The notes under the pieces were generated by a model. It ran no database searches, had not been told where the DNA came from, and saw only the letters and a list, made by a program, of their open reading frames with translations. Of a stretch of 64,000 nt of DNA, positions 9,880-19,554 are shown piece by piece. This DNA comes from an uncultured Bacteroidales bacterium (GTDB lineage: Bacteria > Bacteroidota > Bacteroidia > Bacteroidales > UBA932), in NCBI GenBank assembly GCA_945874155.1, contig CAMCFO010000004.1:37312-101311 (forward strand), given 5' to 3'. How positions within the stretch are numbered: position 1 is the first letter of the stretch; the number at the start of each line of letters is the position of its first letter. The position numbers and the translations under genes were made by a program.

Positions 9880-11274
9880 CTAATATTCTGCGTTTTTAGG
9901 TGTTCTCGGGAAAGGAATGACATCGCGTATGTTTGCCATACCGGTAACGAAGAGCAACAGGCGCTCAAAGCCGAGTCCGAATCCGCTGTGAGGTGCAGAA
10001 CCGAAACGGCGGGTGTCGAGGTACCATTCGAGGGATTCCCTGCCCATTCCGAGTTCATCTATGCGGGCATTGAGTTTCTCCAGGGATGACTCTCTCTCCG
10101 AACCGCCGATGATTTCGCCGATTTTAGGGAAGAGAACGTCCATTCCCCTGACTGTCTTGCCGTCTTCGTTCTGTTTCATATAGAAGGCCTTGATGTCCTT
10201 AGGATAGTCAGTGAGGATGACAGGGCGGCCGAAATGCTTCTCCACGAGATAGCGCTCGTGCTCGGACTGCAGGTCCACTCCCCAATATACAGGGAACTCG
10301 AATTTCTCTCCGCTCTCCTCAAGTATCTTGATACCTTCGGTGTAGGTGAGCCTTACGAAATCGGTCTTGACAACTGACTCCAGACGGGAAATGAGCTCCT
10401 TGTCGTACATATCGTTGAGGAATTTCAAATCATCGGCGCAATGCTCAAGGGCATAGCTGACGAGGTATTTGATGAAATCCTCGGCAAGGTCCATATTATC
10501 GTACACATCGTAGAAGGCCATTTCCGGCTCAATCATCCAGAACTCTGCAAGGTGGCGCGGAGTGTTGGAGTTCTCGGCACGGAAAGTCGGTCCGAAGGTG
10601 TAGATTTCACCCAGGGCCATTGCTCCCAGTTCTCCCTCCAGCTGACCGCTCACCGTGAGACTGGTCCTCTTGCCGAAGAAATCCTCCGCATAGTCAATTG
10701 CGCCTTCTGCAGTGCGTGGAAGTTTGTCCAGGTCCAAGGTGGTCACCTGGAACATCTGGCCTGCACCCTCGCAGTCGGAAGCCGTGATGAGAGGAGTGTG
10801 GAGATATACAAAACCCTTGTTGTTGAAATAATTGTGTATGGCAAATGCCATAGCGTGACGGATTCTGAGCACCGCTCCGAAGGTATTGGTCCTCGGACGC
10901 AGGTGAGCAATCTCCCTGAGATACTCTAAAGAATGGCCCTTCTTCTGAAGGGGATATACCTGAGGGTCGGCTTCTCCATACACCTCAATTTCAGAAGCTT
11001 GAATCTCCACAGCCTGTCCGCTTCCCATTGAAGGCACGAGCTGTCCCCGGGCTGCTATGCAGGCTCCGGTGGTGATTTTCTTGAGCAGTTCCGCATCGAA
11101 AGCTGCCACATCAACGACTATCTGTATATTATTAATGGTGGAACCGTCATTGAGCGCTATGAAATTGACATTCTTGTTTCCTCTCTTAGTCCTTACCCAG
11201 CCCTTGGCGAGCACCTGCACTCCCGGCTGAGTCTTCAGAAGGTCCTTGACCTTGGTTCTGATTACTTTTTCCAT
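9880..11274 (-). CDS. asnS: Asparaginyl-tRNA synthetase
   Basis: Charges tRNA-Asn with asparagine. The 464-residue class IIb synthetase has an N-terminal OB-fold anticodon-binding domain (about 15-105), class II motif 2 ([21 protein letters not shown] region, about 231-251) and motif 3 ([13 protein letters not shown], about 435-447). The AsnS rather than AspS assignment rests on the motif-2 context and length. A promoter-like TATCTTTG lies upstream at 11322-11329. Confidence 0.95.
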   Translation of the reverse strand: MEKVIRTKVKDLLKTQPGVQVLAKGWVRTKRGNKNVNFIALNDGSTINNIQIVVDVAAFDAELLKKITTGACIAARGQLVPSMGSGQAVEIQASEIEVYGEADPQVYPLQKKGHSLEYLREIAHLRPRTNTFGAVLRIRHAMAFAIHNYFNNKGFVYLHTPLITASDCEGAGQMFQVTTLDLDKLPRTAEGAIDYAEDFFGKRTSLTVSGQLEGELGAMALGEIYTFGPTFRAENSNTPRHLAEFWMIEPEMAFYDVYDNMDLAEDFIKYLVSYALEHCADDLKFLNDMYDKELISRLESVVKTDFVRLTYTEGIKILEESGEKFEFPVYWGVDLQSEHERYLVEKHFGRPVILTDYPKDIKAFYMKQNEDGKTVRGMDVLFPKIGEIIGGSERESSLEKLNARIDELGMGRESLEWYLDTRRFGSAPHSGFGLGFERLLLFVTGMANIRDVIPFPRTPKNAEY

Positions 11275-11321
11275 AATGTTAATTTTTATGCGCCCGAGAC
11301 CCCCTCAGGCATAAAATCCCG

Positions 11322-11353
11322 CAAAGATACTATTTTTCGCCGAGTATTCTCAA
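11322..11353 (-). promoter_or_regulatory. Putative Bacteroidetes promoter for asnS-udk
   Basis: On the minus strand a TATCTTTG -7 box (11322-11329) matches TAnnTTTG. A TTG lies 21 bp further upstream (11351-11353). It starts just after the alkaline phosphatase gene and is about 50 bp from the asnS ATG. Confidence 0.5.
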
Positions 11354-12565
11354 AGGCAACTCGGAATTCTCATAAAATCCTGTAAATCTTTCCGCCGTCT
11401 TGCCTATTGCATAGACTGGAACAGGGCATCCTGTATGATCGTGTGAGGACCAACCCACATAAGCATCCTCGTTGAGCTTCTTGAGCTGCTCGGCTGAGAG
11501 AGAGCTGTCGTTATGACCGCAAGCCTCCCAGTATTCATCAATAACGTCCCATCTTGTCTTGTACTTATGAGTTCCGAAGGTCAATCCACCTGTCTCGTGA
11601 TCGGCAGTAACAAGAATCAGAGTCTCATCAGGATGCTTGAGATAGAATTCGTAGGCAATTCTGACTGCCTTGTCCAAAAGTTTGACACATTCTATGACCC
11701 GCATTGTGTTGTTGCCGTGTGAGGACCAGTCGATATATCCCTGCTCGGCCATAATGAAGAATGGCTTGTCCTGGTCAAGGGTTTCGAGGCAGGCGGAAAC
11801 GAAGTCCGGAGTCTGCATACCCAGCCCGGCCATACTCAGGTCATAGTTCTTGTTGGAATCAGCTGCATCAAAGTCGTTTGTTGCCTCCGGTTTCTGAGGC
11901 AGAAGAATCTTGGTTGCGGCTGTAGAGGCTTTCAATTCCTCAAGCCCGAAACATACCTCCGCATTTCCGTCGGACTCGATGATGCTCACAGCATCTTCCT
12001 TGTCCTTTTTCTTTCCCCAGCGGTCAATCAGCTCGGAACCACCGAGAAAGTCGAAACCGCAGTCCTTCATCTGAAGGGCAATGTCGTAATATTGTTTGCG
12101 GGAAGGCACTCTTGCAAAGAAAGCACCCGGTGTGGCGTGATTTACCGGACCGTCGGACATAATGCCAATCTGATAGCCCTGCTCCTTGAGCGTGTAGGCT
12201 ATGGATTTGAGTTCAGTTCCGTCCGGGGCAGTTCCGAGATGCCCTTTGTCTGTCTTTTCGCCGCAAGCAAGTGCTGTTCCTGCAGCAGCTGAGTCTGTTA
12301 CACCCGTATTGGCACACCAGGTTCTGGTGAGACCTGTAACAGGAAAAGAAGTGAAGGAGAGATAGCTTCCCCCATAGCAGGAATCCTGATATGCAAGATA
12401 GGAATCTGTTGCAGCGACGTGAGCCAGCCCCATTCCGTCTCCGATGAAGAGAAATACATATTTCGGGGTTTTCTCTTCCTTGCAGCAATTGCAGGATGTG
12501 AATGACTGAAGGGAGGCCAGAAGTATGGCTATGGCAGCCGCTGATTTGAAAATTGTCTTATACAT
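11330..12565 (-). CDS. Alkaline phosphatase, probable lipoprotein
   Basis: A phosphomonoesterase of the PhoA superfamily, 411 residues. An N-terminal signal peptide ends in a Cys-containing segment (SFTSCNCC), consistent with lipidation and periplasmic or surface anchoring. Metal and catalytic motifs are visible: FLFIGDGMG, the nucleophile Ser in TDSAAAGTAL near residue 91, SSHGNNT, TADHETGG and SSHDHTG. It is a monocistronic-looking gene between asnS and exbD. Phosphate-starvation control is plausible but no Pho box was recognised. Confidence 0.92.
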   Translation of the reverse strand: MYKTIFKSAAAIAILLASLQSFTSCNCCKEEKTPKYVFLFIGDGMGLAHVAATDSYLAYQDSCYGGSYLSFTSFPVTGLTRTWCANTGVTDSAAAGTALACGEKTDKGHLGTAPDGTELKSIAYTLKEQGYQIGIMSDGPVNHATPGAFFARVPSRKQYYDIALQMKDCGFDFLGGSELIDRWGKKKDKEDAVSIIESDGNAEVCFGLEELKASTAATKILLPQKPEATNDFDAADSNKNYDLSMAGLGMQTPDFVSACLETLDQDKPFFIMAEQGYIDWSSHGNNTMRVIECVKLLDKAVRIAYEFYLKHPDETLILVTADHETGGLTFGTHKYKTRWDVIDEYWEACGHNDSSLSAEQLKKLNEDAYVGWSSHDHTGCPVPVYAIGKTAERFTGFYENSELPLRILGEK

Positions 12566-12612
12566 TGCCTGATGTACCTTTTAGTAATATTAATTATTCT
12601 TTGTATAAAGCA

Positions 12613-12640
12613 AAGGGATGCCCAATGATGAACATCCCTT
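12613..12640 (-). terminator. Rho-independent terminator after the exbBD cluster
   Basis: Inverted repeat AAGGGATG/CATCCCTT (12613-12620 and 12633-12640) with a 12-base loop, followed on the minus strand by TGCTTT. It lies just past the stop of the last exbD gene. Confidence 0.5.
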
Positions 12641-12660
12641 CAACTTTACCCGGTGGAGAA

Positions 12661-13128
12661 CTATTTCTCCGCCTTGCGGGCAGCGTACATAATCTTGAGT
12701 GCTGAGCATCTTCTGAGCTCCTGCTTGACGTCTGTAACGATACCCATATTGGTATTCTCGTCAGCCCTGATTGAGACTGTCATAAATGCTCTGTCAGCCT
12801 CACTCTTGGACTCACGCTCCGATGCGATAAAGTCCCTGATGTCGTCCACAGTCTTGAAAGAGTCGTTCAGCTGGATTCGGGAATCCGTACCGAACTGAGA
12901 CTGAAGGTGGCGAGTCGGAGTACCTATGTTTATATAGGACGCAAGGTCCTTTCTCTCCAATTTGGCCACTTCAGTTGCCTCAGGAAGTTTTACGATAACC
13001 TTATTCTCAGTCTTGCGGAGATTGGTGGTCACCATAAAGAAGAAGAGGAACATGAACACGATATCGGAAGTAGATGACGTGCTTGCCAACGGTGTGGATT
13101 TCTTTCCACCTTTTCTGAATTTTGACAT
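12661..13128 (-). CDS. exbD: ExbD/TolR-family biopolymer transport protein (second copy)
   Basis: A 155-residue protein with one N-terminal membrane segment containing the conserved Asp (TSDIVFMFLFFFMVT, about residues 20-36) that takes part in proton movement, then a periplasmic domain. ExbD forms the energised channel with ExbB to drive TonB. It is last in the ExbB-X-ExbD-ExbD cluster, 12 bp after the other ExbD. Tandem ExbD genes are common in Bacteroidetes. Confidence 0.88.
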   Translation of the reverse strand: MSKFRKGGKKSTPLASTSSTSDIVFMFLFFFMVTTNLRKTENKVIVKLPEATEVAKLERKDLASYINIGTPTRHLQSQFGTDSRIQLNDSFKTVDDIRDFIASERESKSEADRAFMTVSIRADENTNMGIVTDVKQELRRCSALKIMYAARKAEK

Positions 13129-13140
13129 ATTCCTTCCTCC

Positions 13141-13719
13141 CTATTTCTTTGAAACATCCTTAGGTTCCGCCTCTGAAATCTTCTGAGGAACCGCCTCACG
13201 CACAATCTTCTGCTGCTCTTCTGTGAGAGAAGCATAAGGTTTGCCGTAGTTAGCCCTTGAGAAATCGTCACGGATCTCATTTATAGCCTTCACGAGTTCG
13301 TTCTGCACGGCGATGTAGGCCTGATAGCTGGTACCGCGGTCGTTCTGGAGTGAAATCACACCCTCTGAAACCGGATATGCGCCAAAGCCCTCGATTTCCT
13401 TCACCTTCTTCTCAGGAAGGTTCGGATCGTCTGCAGGGTTCGTGAGGAACTCTTTGATTTTATCTTTCAACTGGCTGACATCCATCGCCTCATTCCCGGC
13501 AAAAAGCCTGTCCGCTGAATTGATCTTCACAACGATGATGTTACGACGGTTCACCTTCTGGTCCTCAACCTTCTGGTCTTCCGCAGGCATAGGCGGGAGA
13601 CGACGCTGGAGACCTGAGTCCTGGTTCATCGTAGTGGTCATCAGGAAGTAGCAAAGCAACAGGAACGCTATGTCCGCCGTAGAACTCGAATTAATTTCCG
13701 GTGTCTTTTTGTTTGCCAT
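13141..13719 (-). CDS. exbD: ExbD/TolR-family biopolymer transport protein (first copy)
   Basis: A 192-residue ExbD with the membrane segment STADIAFLLLCYFLMTTT (about 12-30), including the key Asp, and a longer periplasmic region than its neighbour. The periplasmic part contains a segment restricted to the Bacteroidetes version (about 85-150). It lies 9 bp after the small membrane protein gene and 12 bp before the second ExbD, so it is part of one operon. Confidence 0.88.
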   Translation of the reverse strand: MANKKTPEINSSSTADIAFLLLCYFLMTTTMNQDSGLQRRLPPMPAEDQKVEDQKVNRRNIIVVKINSADRLFAGNEAMDVSQLKDKIKEFLTNPADDPNLPEKKVKEIEGFGAYPVSEGVISLQNDRGTSYQAYIAVQNELVKAINEIRDDFSRANYGKPYASLTEEQQKIVREAVPQKISEAEPKDVSKK

Positions 13720-13728
13720 AGTTGCAGA

Positions 13729-14157
13729 TTATTTGTTGCGAACAGCATTCACAATAACTCCGACGATGATGGAAAGAACCGCAGCACCGCAGAAGAAATA
13801 TGTAATGTTGAGGATTGTATCAGTAATCTTAAGTTCGCCCGGAGTGGCCTGGATGGTAGTACCCATAGCCTCAGTGCCCGGAGCAAGGAGGTATGCGATG
13901 CCGACAATGACAGCCGCAGCAACGATTCCGATGCCGAGTTTGATGAGGGAACGCGGATTCTGCTTTGCATTGAAATAGAGTCCGAGTCCCACTACGGCAG
14001 CGATTGCAAAGACTGCGAGGGCATACGCACAGTAAAGGAGGATGTCCGTGGCAAGGCCATTGCCCGTCTCAAAGCCATAGGACATACCGAAGATGGCAAG
14101 GATGACTCCGATGGCAATGAGGACAACCTCTATGATTTTAGTTACTTTTGCGTACAT
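13729..14157 (-). CDS. Small polytopic membrane protein of the ExbB/ExbD cluster, function unknown
   Basis: A 142-residue protein with about four hydrophobic segments (residues about 7-25, 38-62, 72-92 and 115-138) and short polar loops. I do not recognise a family. It sits between exbB and the first exbD with 27-bp and 9-bp gaps, so it is co-expressed with the proton-channel subunits. It may be an accessory subunit of that complex; this is inferred from position only. Confidence 0.72.
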   Translation of the reverse strand: MYAKVTKIIEVVLIAIGVILAIFGMSYGFETGNGLATDILLYCAYALAVFAIAAVVGLGLYFNAKQNPRSLIKLGIGIVAAAVIVGIAYLLAPGTEAMGTTIQATPGELKITDTILNITYFFCGAAVLSIIVGVIVNAVRNK

Positions 14158-14184
14158 TGTATTCTCTCTTAGTGTTCCTTGAAA

Positions 14185-14982
14185 TTATTTGCCCTGATAT
14201 TTCACCAGGATATCTATAAGGCTGATTGAAGCGTCTTCCATCTCGATGGTACGTTTTTCAATCTGAGCGAGAATGTAGTTGTAGAACACCTGGAGAATCA
14301 TAGCGACGATCAAACCGCCGACAGTCGTAATCAAAGCGACCTTCATACCACCTGCGACAATGTTAGGGGAGATGTCACCTGCAGACTGGATAGCGTCGAA
14401 TGCCTGGATCATACCGATAACGGTTCCGAGGAATCCGAGAGACGGTGCGATGGCGATGAAGAGGGAAATCCAGCTCAGACCGTTCTCCATAAGGCTCATC
14501 TGAACAGAACCGTAGGAAACGACTGTCTTCTCAACAACCTCGATGCCCTGGTCCATACGGAGGAAGCCCTGATAGAAGATGCTTGCAACCGGTCCGCGGG
14601 TATTGCGGCAATAGTCTTTTGCAGCCTCGACACCACCGTCCTTGAGAGCGTCTTCAATGCCCTGGAGAAGCTTCTTGGTGTTGGTCTTTGAGAAAGCAAG
14701 ATAAAGGATACGCTCGATGGCGATAGCAAGACCGATGATGAGACAGAGGATAATCGCGGCCATGAAGGAAGGACCACCTTCGATGAACTTGGTCTTAAGA
14801 GCCTGGTGAAGAGGAATCTCTTCCTGAGCCGCTGTCAATTCTGCAAGGGTCATTTCCTTTGCTGGTGCTGCTGCAACTTCTTCAGTTGATGCAGGTTCAG
14901 CTGCCGGTTCCTGAGCAGATGCAATCTGAGCAGAAAAGGCTAATACGCCAATAGCTGCCAAAAACATGAGTACTTTTTTCAT
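14185..14982 (-). CDS. exbB: ExbB/TolQ/MotA-family proton channel protein
   Basis: The channel subunit that pairs with ExbD to convert proton-motive force into motion for TonB. The frame is open up to 15072, but the ATG at 14982 is preferred. It gives MKKVLMFLAAIGVLAFSAQ, a signal-peptide-like start, and 265 residues. An Ala/Glu/Pro-rich stretch follows (about 25-45). The MotA/ExbB domain (about 60-260) has three membrane segments including GFLGTVIGMIQAF. First gene of the ExbB-X-ExbD-ExbD operon. Confidence 0.9.
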   Translation of the reverse strand: MKKVLMFLAAIGVLAFSAQIASAQEPAAEPASTEEVAAAPAKEMTLAELTAAQEEIPLHQALKTKFIEGGPSFMAAIILCLIIGLAIAIERILYLAFSKTNTKKLLQGIEDALKDGGVEAAKDYCRNTRGPVASIFYQGFLRMDQGIEVVEKTVVSYGSVQMSLMENGLSWISLFIAIAPSLGFLGTVIGMIQAFDAIQSAGDISPNIVAGGMKVALITTVGGLIVAMILQVFYNYILAQIEKRTIEMEDASISLIDILVKYQGK

Positions 14983-15166
14983 AACTGTTTTTGAATAAAA
15001 AATAATATTAAATTGTTTTGTTCGTATTCTTTTCCGTGTTACGGAGAAGCAGGCATAACCCCAACGCTTCAAAATCGGTGCAATTTAGCAATAAAAAATT
15101 GAACACAAAAATTTTTGCCCGTATTTTATCTTTGACTATTCTGCCGGATAATGGATGCGCGGACTT

Positions 15167-16222
15167 TCAGCAGGTGATTTCTCCCTTGAGGTCGCGGGAC
15201 AGTTCCCTTTCTATGCACCTGCGGTCTTCCTCCGTTCCGCCGCCGTATTCTCCCATCAGGACAAAGAGCTTGGCAAGGGCACTCTCGGTGGTGGAGTCGC
15301 AGCCATTGACCACTCCGGCTTTCTGAAGACTCTTGCCTGTGGCGTAGATGTTCATATTCACCGTTCCGGAAGGGCACTGAGTGACGTTCAGCAGCACCTT
15401 GCCCATAGAATGGGCCCTGATTACCATATCCAGGAACCATTTTGCCGAAGGTGCGTTCCCTGAGCCGTAGGTTTCTATGATCACAGCCCTGGTGCCCGGC
15501 CCGCAAAGTATGTCCCCGACCACCTCAGGAGTTATTCCGGGATGGATTTTCAGGATGGACACCCTCGTGTCCAATGCTGTCTTGAAGACGGGTCCGGCAT
15601 TCGGGTCGGCGGGCCTTCGTATCAGGGACGTGTTATAGCGTATGGTAATCCCGGCTTCTGCCAGTGGAGGGAAATTCGGACTTCCGAAGGCATTGAAGTG
15701 GTCGGAACTCATCTTGGACGTACGGTTGGCACGCATCAGCAGGCAGTCGAAATAGACACATACCTCAGGCACCATAGCCCTGCCGCAGTCATCCTTTGCC
15801 GAAGCAATTTCCACTGCCGAAATCAGGTTTTCCTTACCGTCCGTGCGGGGTACGCCTATTGGCAGCTGGCTGCCGGTAAAGACCACGGGCTTGGTGAGAT
15901 TGTCTATCATAAAACTGATGGCGGAGGCCGAATATGACATAGTGTCGGTGCCGTGCAGGATTACGAAACCGTCGTAGAAACAATATTTCTCGCGTATGAT
16001 TTCCACGAGTTTCACCCACATCGAAGGCTCTATGTCCGAGGAGTCGATGACCGGCGAAAAGGAATAGGAGTCGATACGGCAGGCAAATTTCGACAGTTCA
16101 GGCACTTCCTTGAGGATTTGGCTGAAGTCGAAGGGCTTGAGGGTGTTGTCGGCAGGGTCTTCCTTCATTCCTATGGTACCGCCCGTGTAGATTATAAGTA
16201 TTGAACTTTTGTTCTTTTTCAT
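15167..16222 (-). CDS. ansA: Type I L-asparaginase
   Basis: Hydrolyses asparagine to aspartate and ammonia. The 351-residue protein carries the two catalytic Thr motifs of the family: YTGGTIGM (residues 12-19) and HGTDTMSYSASA (about 88-99). Lys in the region after SAVEIASAKDD completes the usual triad. No signal peptide is seen, so it is the cytoplasmic type I form. The start codon overlaps the TatD stop by 4 bp, so translation of the two is coupled. Confidence 0.9.
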   Translation of the reverse strand: MKKNKSSILIIYTGGTIGMKEDPADNTLKPFDFSQILKEVPELSKFACRIDSYSFSPVIDSSDIEPSMWVKLVEIIREKYCFYDGFVILHGTDTMSYSASAISFMIDNLTKPVVFTGSQLPIGVPRTDGKENLISAVEIASAKDDCGRAMVPEVCVYFDCLLMRANRTSKMSSDHFNAFGSPNFPPLAEAGITIRYNTSLIRRPADPNAGPVFKTALDTRVSILKIHPGITPEVVGDILCGPGTRAVIIETYGSGNAPSAKWFLDMVIRAHSMGKVLLNVTQCPSGTVNMNIYATGKSLQKAGVVNGCDSTTESALAKLFVLMGEYGGGTEEDRRCIERELSRDLKGEITC

Positions 16223-16989
16223 ATTCCGAAAAGTTTTTCTGCATTGGCCGTGGTGTGGGAGGCCACCTTTTCCAGATTCATTTCCCTGATGTCCGCCAGT
16301 TTCTGGGCTATGACCGGGATGAGGGCGCTTTCGTTGCGCTGCCCCCTGTATGGAGCAGGGGTGAGATATGGGGAGTCCGTCTCAAGGAGGATTCTATCTA
16401 TGGGTATTTCCTTGACTGTCTGCGCAATGGACGCTTTCCTGAAGGTGAGTACTCCGCCTATTCCGACATACCAGTCACCGTAGCGCTGCAGCTGGGCAAA
16501 GGTTTCGTAACTGCCGGTAAAAGCGTGGAATACCCCTCTCAGACCCCTGCCTTTGTAATCGGACAGAATGCGGAGAATGTTGCCTGTGGCCTCCCGGTTG
16601 TGCACGATCACGGGAAGGTCCAGTTTCAGAGCAAGGTCCAGCTGAGTACGGAAAACCTCTTCCTGAACGGCCGGGTCATAGCCCTCCCAGTAGAAATCCA
16701 AGCCTATTTCACCTATGGCGTGGATTTTATGACCGGAAAAGTTTTCCACCAGGTCCAGCTGGGCACGCCAGTCCGGCTTGAGTTCCGTCGGATGGAGGCC
16801 CAGGCAGGGGTAGAGATGCTCCGGGAAAAGGGCTGCAAGCTCGAACATCTTCTCCCGTTCATCTTCGTTTGTGTCGGGAAGGATTATACGGGTCACACCG
16901 CATTCAACGGCCCGTCGGACCGCGAGGGCTACGTCTTGGGCGAAGGCTTGGTCGTAGAAGTGTGAGTGAGTGTCTATGTATTTGGGCAT
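16219..16989 (-). CDS. tatD: TatD-family metal-dependent hydrolase (DNase)
   Basis: A 256-residue TIM-barrel metallohydrolase. Metal ligands are visible as DTHSHFYD near the start, EIGLDFYW in the middle, VIVHNREA, HAFTG and LETDSPYL, the typical TatD order. The frame continues to 17040, but the ATG at 16989 places the metal-binding motif in its normal position. A TACCTTTG box lies 19 bp upstream. Family function is 3'-5' DNase activity in DNA repair. Confidence 0.9.
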   Translation of the reverse strand: MPKYIDTHSHFYDQAFAQDVALAVRRAVECGVTRIILPDTNEDEREKMFELAALFPEHLYPCLGLHPTELKPDWRAQLDLVENFSGHKIHAIGEIGLDFYWEGYDPAVQEEVFRTQLDLALKLDLPVIVHNREATGNILRILSDYKGRGLRGVFHAFTGSYETFAQLQRYGDWYVGIGGVLTFRKASIAQTVKEIPIDRILLETDSPYLTPAPYRGQRNESALIPVIAQKLADIREMNLEKVASHTTANAEKLFGI

Positions 16990-17007
16990 ATTGCTGGTTT
17001 GTTTGTG

Positions 17008-17015
17008 CAAAGGTA
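17008..17015 (-). promoter_or_regulatory. Putative -7 box for tatD-ansA
   Basis: TACCTTTG on the minus strand, matching the Bacteroidetes TAnnTTTG element. It lies 19 bp from the chosen tatD ATG, which supports that start. No convincing -33 TTG is seen at the usual distance. Confidence 0.4.
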
Positions 17016-17119
17016 ATAAGAAATGGGCAGTTTCATACATTTTGGACTTCAGTTCGGGAGCGTTAAATTCGGGGCGGGAGCAGGAACATAGGGGAAGGAG
17101 TTGAAATGACGGCGAGTGT

Positions 17120-18259
17120 TCAGATGGTACAGCGGCGCAGGAGGTCCATCTTCAGTAAGCCTTCCGACTCAAGCAGGTTCACCAGTTCAGAGACCGTCCG
17201 GAAAGGGCAGTCGAAACTGGATGCAATCTGCTCCACGCTGATACCCCAGTTATTGCGGACCAGATTCAGTATTTCCGTCATTATCCTGAGCTTTTCTTCT
17301 GGCAGTTTGCCCGCAAAAAGACTCTCCAGTCTGCGGTCTGAACGCCTGACCACATCCTCGCCCAGGCCCAGCCTCCGGTTGAAATCATCCAGGGAGTTGA
17401 CTATCTCTGCTATTCCCTCCCTGACCAACAGATTGCAGCCTTCGGAATGCACATCTGAAAGTCTGCCGGGCAGGACATAGACAGAACGGTCGTAGGAAAA
17501 GGCCTGACGGCAGGTCACCATTCCCCCTCCCTTGACTGACGATTCCACCAGCACCACACTATCCGACAACCCGGCTATTATGCGGTTGCGGCGGATGAAA
17601 TTCAGGGCCACAGGAGGCGTGAGGGGAGGATAATCGCTCAACAGGGCGCAGTAAGGCAGGGAGGCCAGTTTGTCCGCAAAGTTGCGGTGGCGGCGGGGAT
17701 AAATGTCATCCGGACCGGTGGCCATCACAGCTATGCTGGGCATACCACATTCCACCGCCTCGGTATGGGCCACTATGTCCACTCCCAGGGCAAGCCCGCT
17801 CACGATGCACGGGGGATGTCCGGCACAGGCAAGTTTACGGACCAGTTCCCGGCACGCAGTCTCTCCGTAAGGGGTAAGGTCCCTTGTGCCGACTATGGCT
17901 ACGAAATTCCTTGTGGAAAAAACCTTTTCCGGATCATCCGAACTGCGCACGAACAGTCCCACAGGTGCGTCCGGACACTGGCGAAGGCGTTCAGGATAGG
18001 CCGGGGAACTGATGCCGACGAAACGGGCACCGGCACTGGCAGCTCTTTCGATATGCCTGGCGGCCTTGTCGATTTCCTCCTGACAGAGGAGTCTGCCGTA
18101 TTTGCTGAAAGGGCCCAGCAGCTCGTCCTTGGCTGCCCGGTCCATTGCAAAAACCCCTTCTGCACTGCCGGTCTTCTCCAGCAAGAAAAGGGCTACCCTC
18201 GGTTCATAACCGAAAATGTTGTTGAGGGCACAGAGGCAAATGTTTTCGAAATTGTTCAT
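17120..18259 (-). CDS. dprA: DNA-processing protein DprA
   Basis: Binds incoming single-stranded DNA and loads RecA during transformation. The 379-residue protein has an N-terminal helical domain, a Rossmann-like core (about 110-310) with VGTRDLTPYGE, SGLALGVDIVAHTEA and the FIRRNRIIAGLSD segment, and a C-terminal winged-helix domain (about 310-379) with the basic/hydrophobic turn of the family. A possible -7 box TAGATTTG is at 18282-18289. Confidence 0.92.
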   Translation of the reverse strand: MNNFENICLCALNNIFGYEPRVALFLLEKTGSAEGVFAMDRAAKDELLGPFSKYGRLLCQEEIDKAARHIERAASAGARFVGISSPAYPERLRQCPDAPVGLFVRSSDDPEKVFSTRNFVAIVGTRDLTPYGETACRELVRKLACAGHPPCIVSGLALGVDIVAHTEAVECGMPSIAVMATGPDDIYPRRHRNFADKLASLPYCALLSDYPPLTPPVALNFIRRNRIIAGLSDSVVLVESSVKGGGMVTCRQAFSYDRSVYVLPGRLSDVHSEGCNLLVREGIAEIVNSLDDFNRRLGLGEDVVRRSDRRLESLFAGKLPEEKLRIMTEILNLVRNNWGISVEQIASSFDCPFRTVSELVNLLESEGLLKMDLLRRCTI

Positions 18260-18427
18260 AGACTTTAGACAATTTTTGCCCCAAATCTATGTTCCAAAAA
18301 TGAAAAAAACGCCATATCTCAAAAAAGATATGACGATTTTTATGCTTTTTTATAAGAAAATTTGCTGCAACTCGTCGGAGACGGGATTTTCACTGATACG
18401 TAAAGCCGGAGACGCTCACGATTTTCA

Positions 18428-19477
18428 TCAGATAATGAGGAGTGCATCTCCGTATGGACCGAATTTGTAGTCGTTCTCCAAAGCCTGGCTGTAGGCCTCC
18501 ATCACCTTCTCATAACCACCGAAAGCAGCCACAGACATAAGCATCGTGGACTCCGGAAGATGGAAATTGGAGACTATGCAGTTCGGAACCGAAAAACGGT
18601 ACGGAGGGAAAATGAATTTGTTGGTCCATCCGTCGAAAGGCTTCACCTTGTCGTCCGTAGTGACAAAGGTTTCCAGACCGCGGATGACGGTAATACCCAC
18701 TGCCAGCACTTTGTGGCCGGCATCCTTGGTGGAATTGATCAGCTCTGCCGCCTCCGGGGTGACAATGAGCCTCTCGGAATCCATCTTGTGCTTGGACAGG
18801 TCCTCCACATCCACAGGACGGAAATGGCCTATGCCCATATGCAAGGTAATGTAAGCCTTGTTGATATCCTTGAGTATCATCCTGTTGAAGAGTTCCCTGC
18901 TGAAATGCAGACCTGCCGCAGGAGCGCAAACCGCACCTTCTTCCGTGGCAAAAATGGTCTGATAACGCTCGGCATCCTCGGGAGTCACCTGCGGTTTCAC
19001 CCATTTCGGAACAGGGGTCTCGCCGAGAGAGTAGAGCACGCTCTTGAACTCCTCATAACTTCCGTCGTAGAGGAAACGGAGAGTTCTGCCGCGGCTGGTT
19101 GTGTTGTCTATGACCTCAGCAACGAGGGAATCGTCTTCTCCGAAATAAAGTTTGTTGCCGATACGGATTTTGCGTGCAGGGTCCACGATTACATCCCAGA
19201 GCCTCTGCTCACTGTTCAGTTCCCTCAGAAGGAAAACCTCGATATCGGCCCCGGTCTTCTCCTTTTTGCCATAGAGGCGTGCCGGGAAAACTTTCGTATT
19301 GTTGAAAACGAAGGTGTCGCCCTTTTCGAAGTAGTCGATGATATTCTTGAACAACCTGTGCTCTATTTCTCCCGTATCCTTGTGGAGAACCATAAGTTTG
19401 CACTCGTCGCGCCAATAGGACGGCTCAGAGGCAATTTTGTCTGCCGTAAGATTGAATTTGAATTGTGAAAGTTTCAT
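18428..19477 (-). CDS. queA: S-adenosylmethionine:tRNA ribosyltransferase-isomerase
   Basis: Transfers and isomerises the ribosyl moiety of SAM onto preQ1 in tRNA to form epoxyqueuosine. The 349-residue protein begins [19 protein letters not shown] and shows [41 protein letters not shown] and [17 protein letters not shown] segments, all characteristic of QueA. It stands alone between dprA and a NUDIX gene. Confidence 0.95.
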   Translation of the reverse strand: MKLSQFKFNLTADKIASEPSYWRDECKLMVLHKDTGEIEHRLFKNIIDYFEKGDTFVFNNTKVFPARLYGKKEKTGADIEVFLLRELNSEQRLWDVIVDPARKIRIGNKLYFGEDDSLVAEVIDNTTSRGRTLRFLYDGSYEEFKSVLYSLGETPVPKWVKPQVTPEDAERYQTIFATEEGAVCAPAAGLHFSRELFNRMILKDINKAYITLHMGIGHFRPVDVEDLSKHKMDSERLIVTPEAAELINSTKDAGHKVLAVGITVIRGLETFVTTDDKVKPFDGWTNKFIFPPYRFSVPNCIVSNFHLPESTMLMSVAAFGGYEKVMEAYSQALENDYKFGPYGDALLII

Positions 19478-19554
19478 TTCCGCAAAAAATTATCAATAAG
19501 TTATACGATTTTTTTGCAAAAATGTTTCACTTTCACATAGAAAATTTCAAAAAA

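Noticed and set aside
15127..15134. TATCTTTG promoter box on the plus strand
   Set aside because: No plus-strand gene follows within a useful distance; the neighbouring genes run on the minus strand. Likely a chance match in AT-rich sequence.
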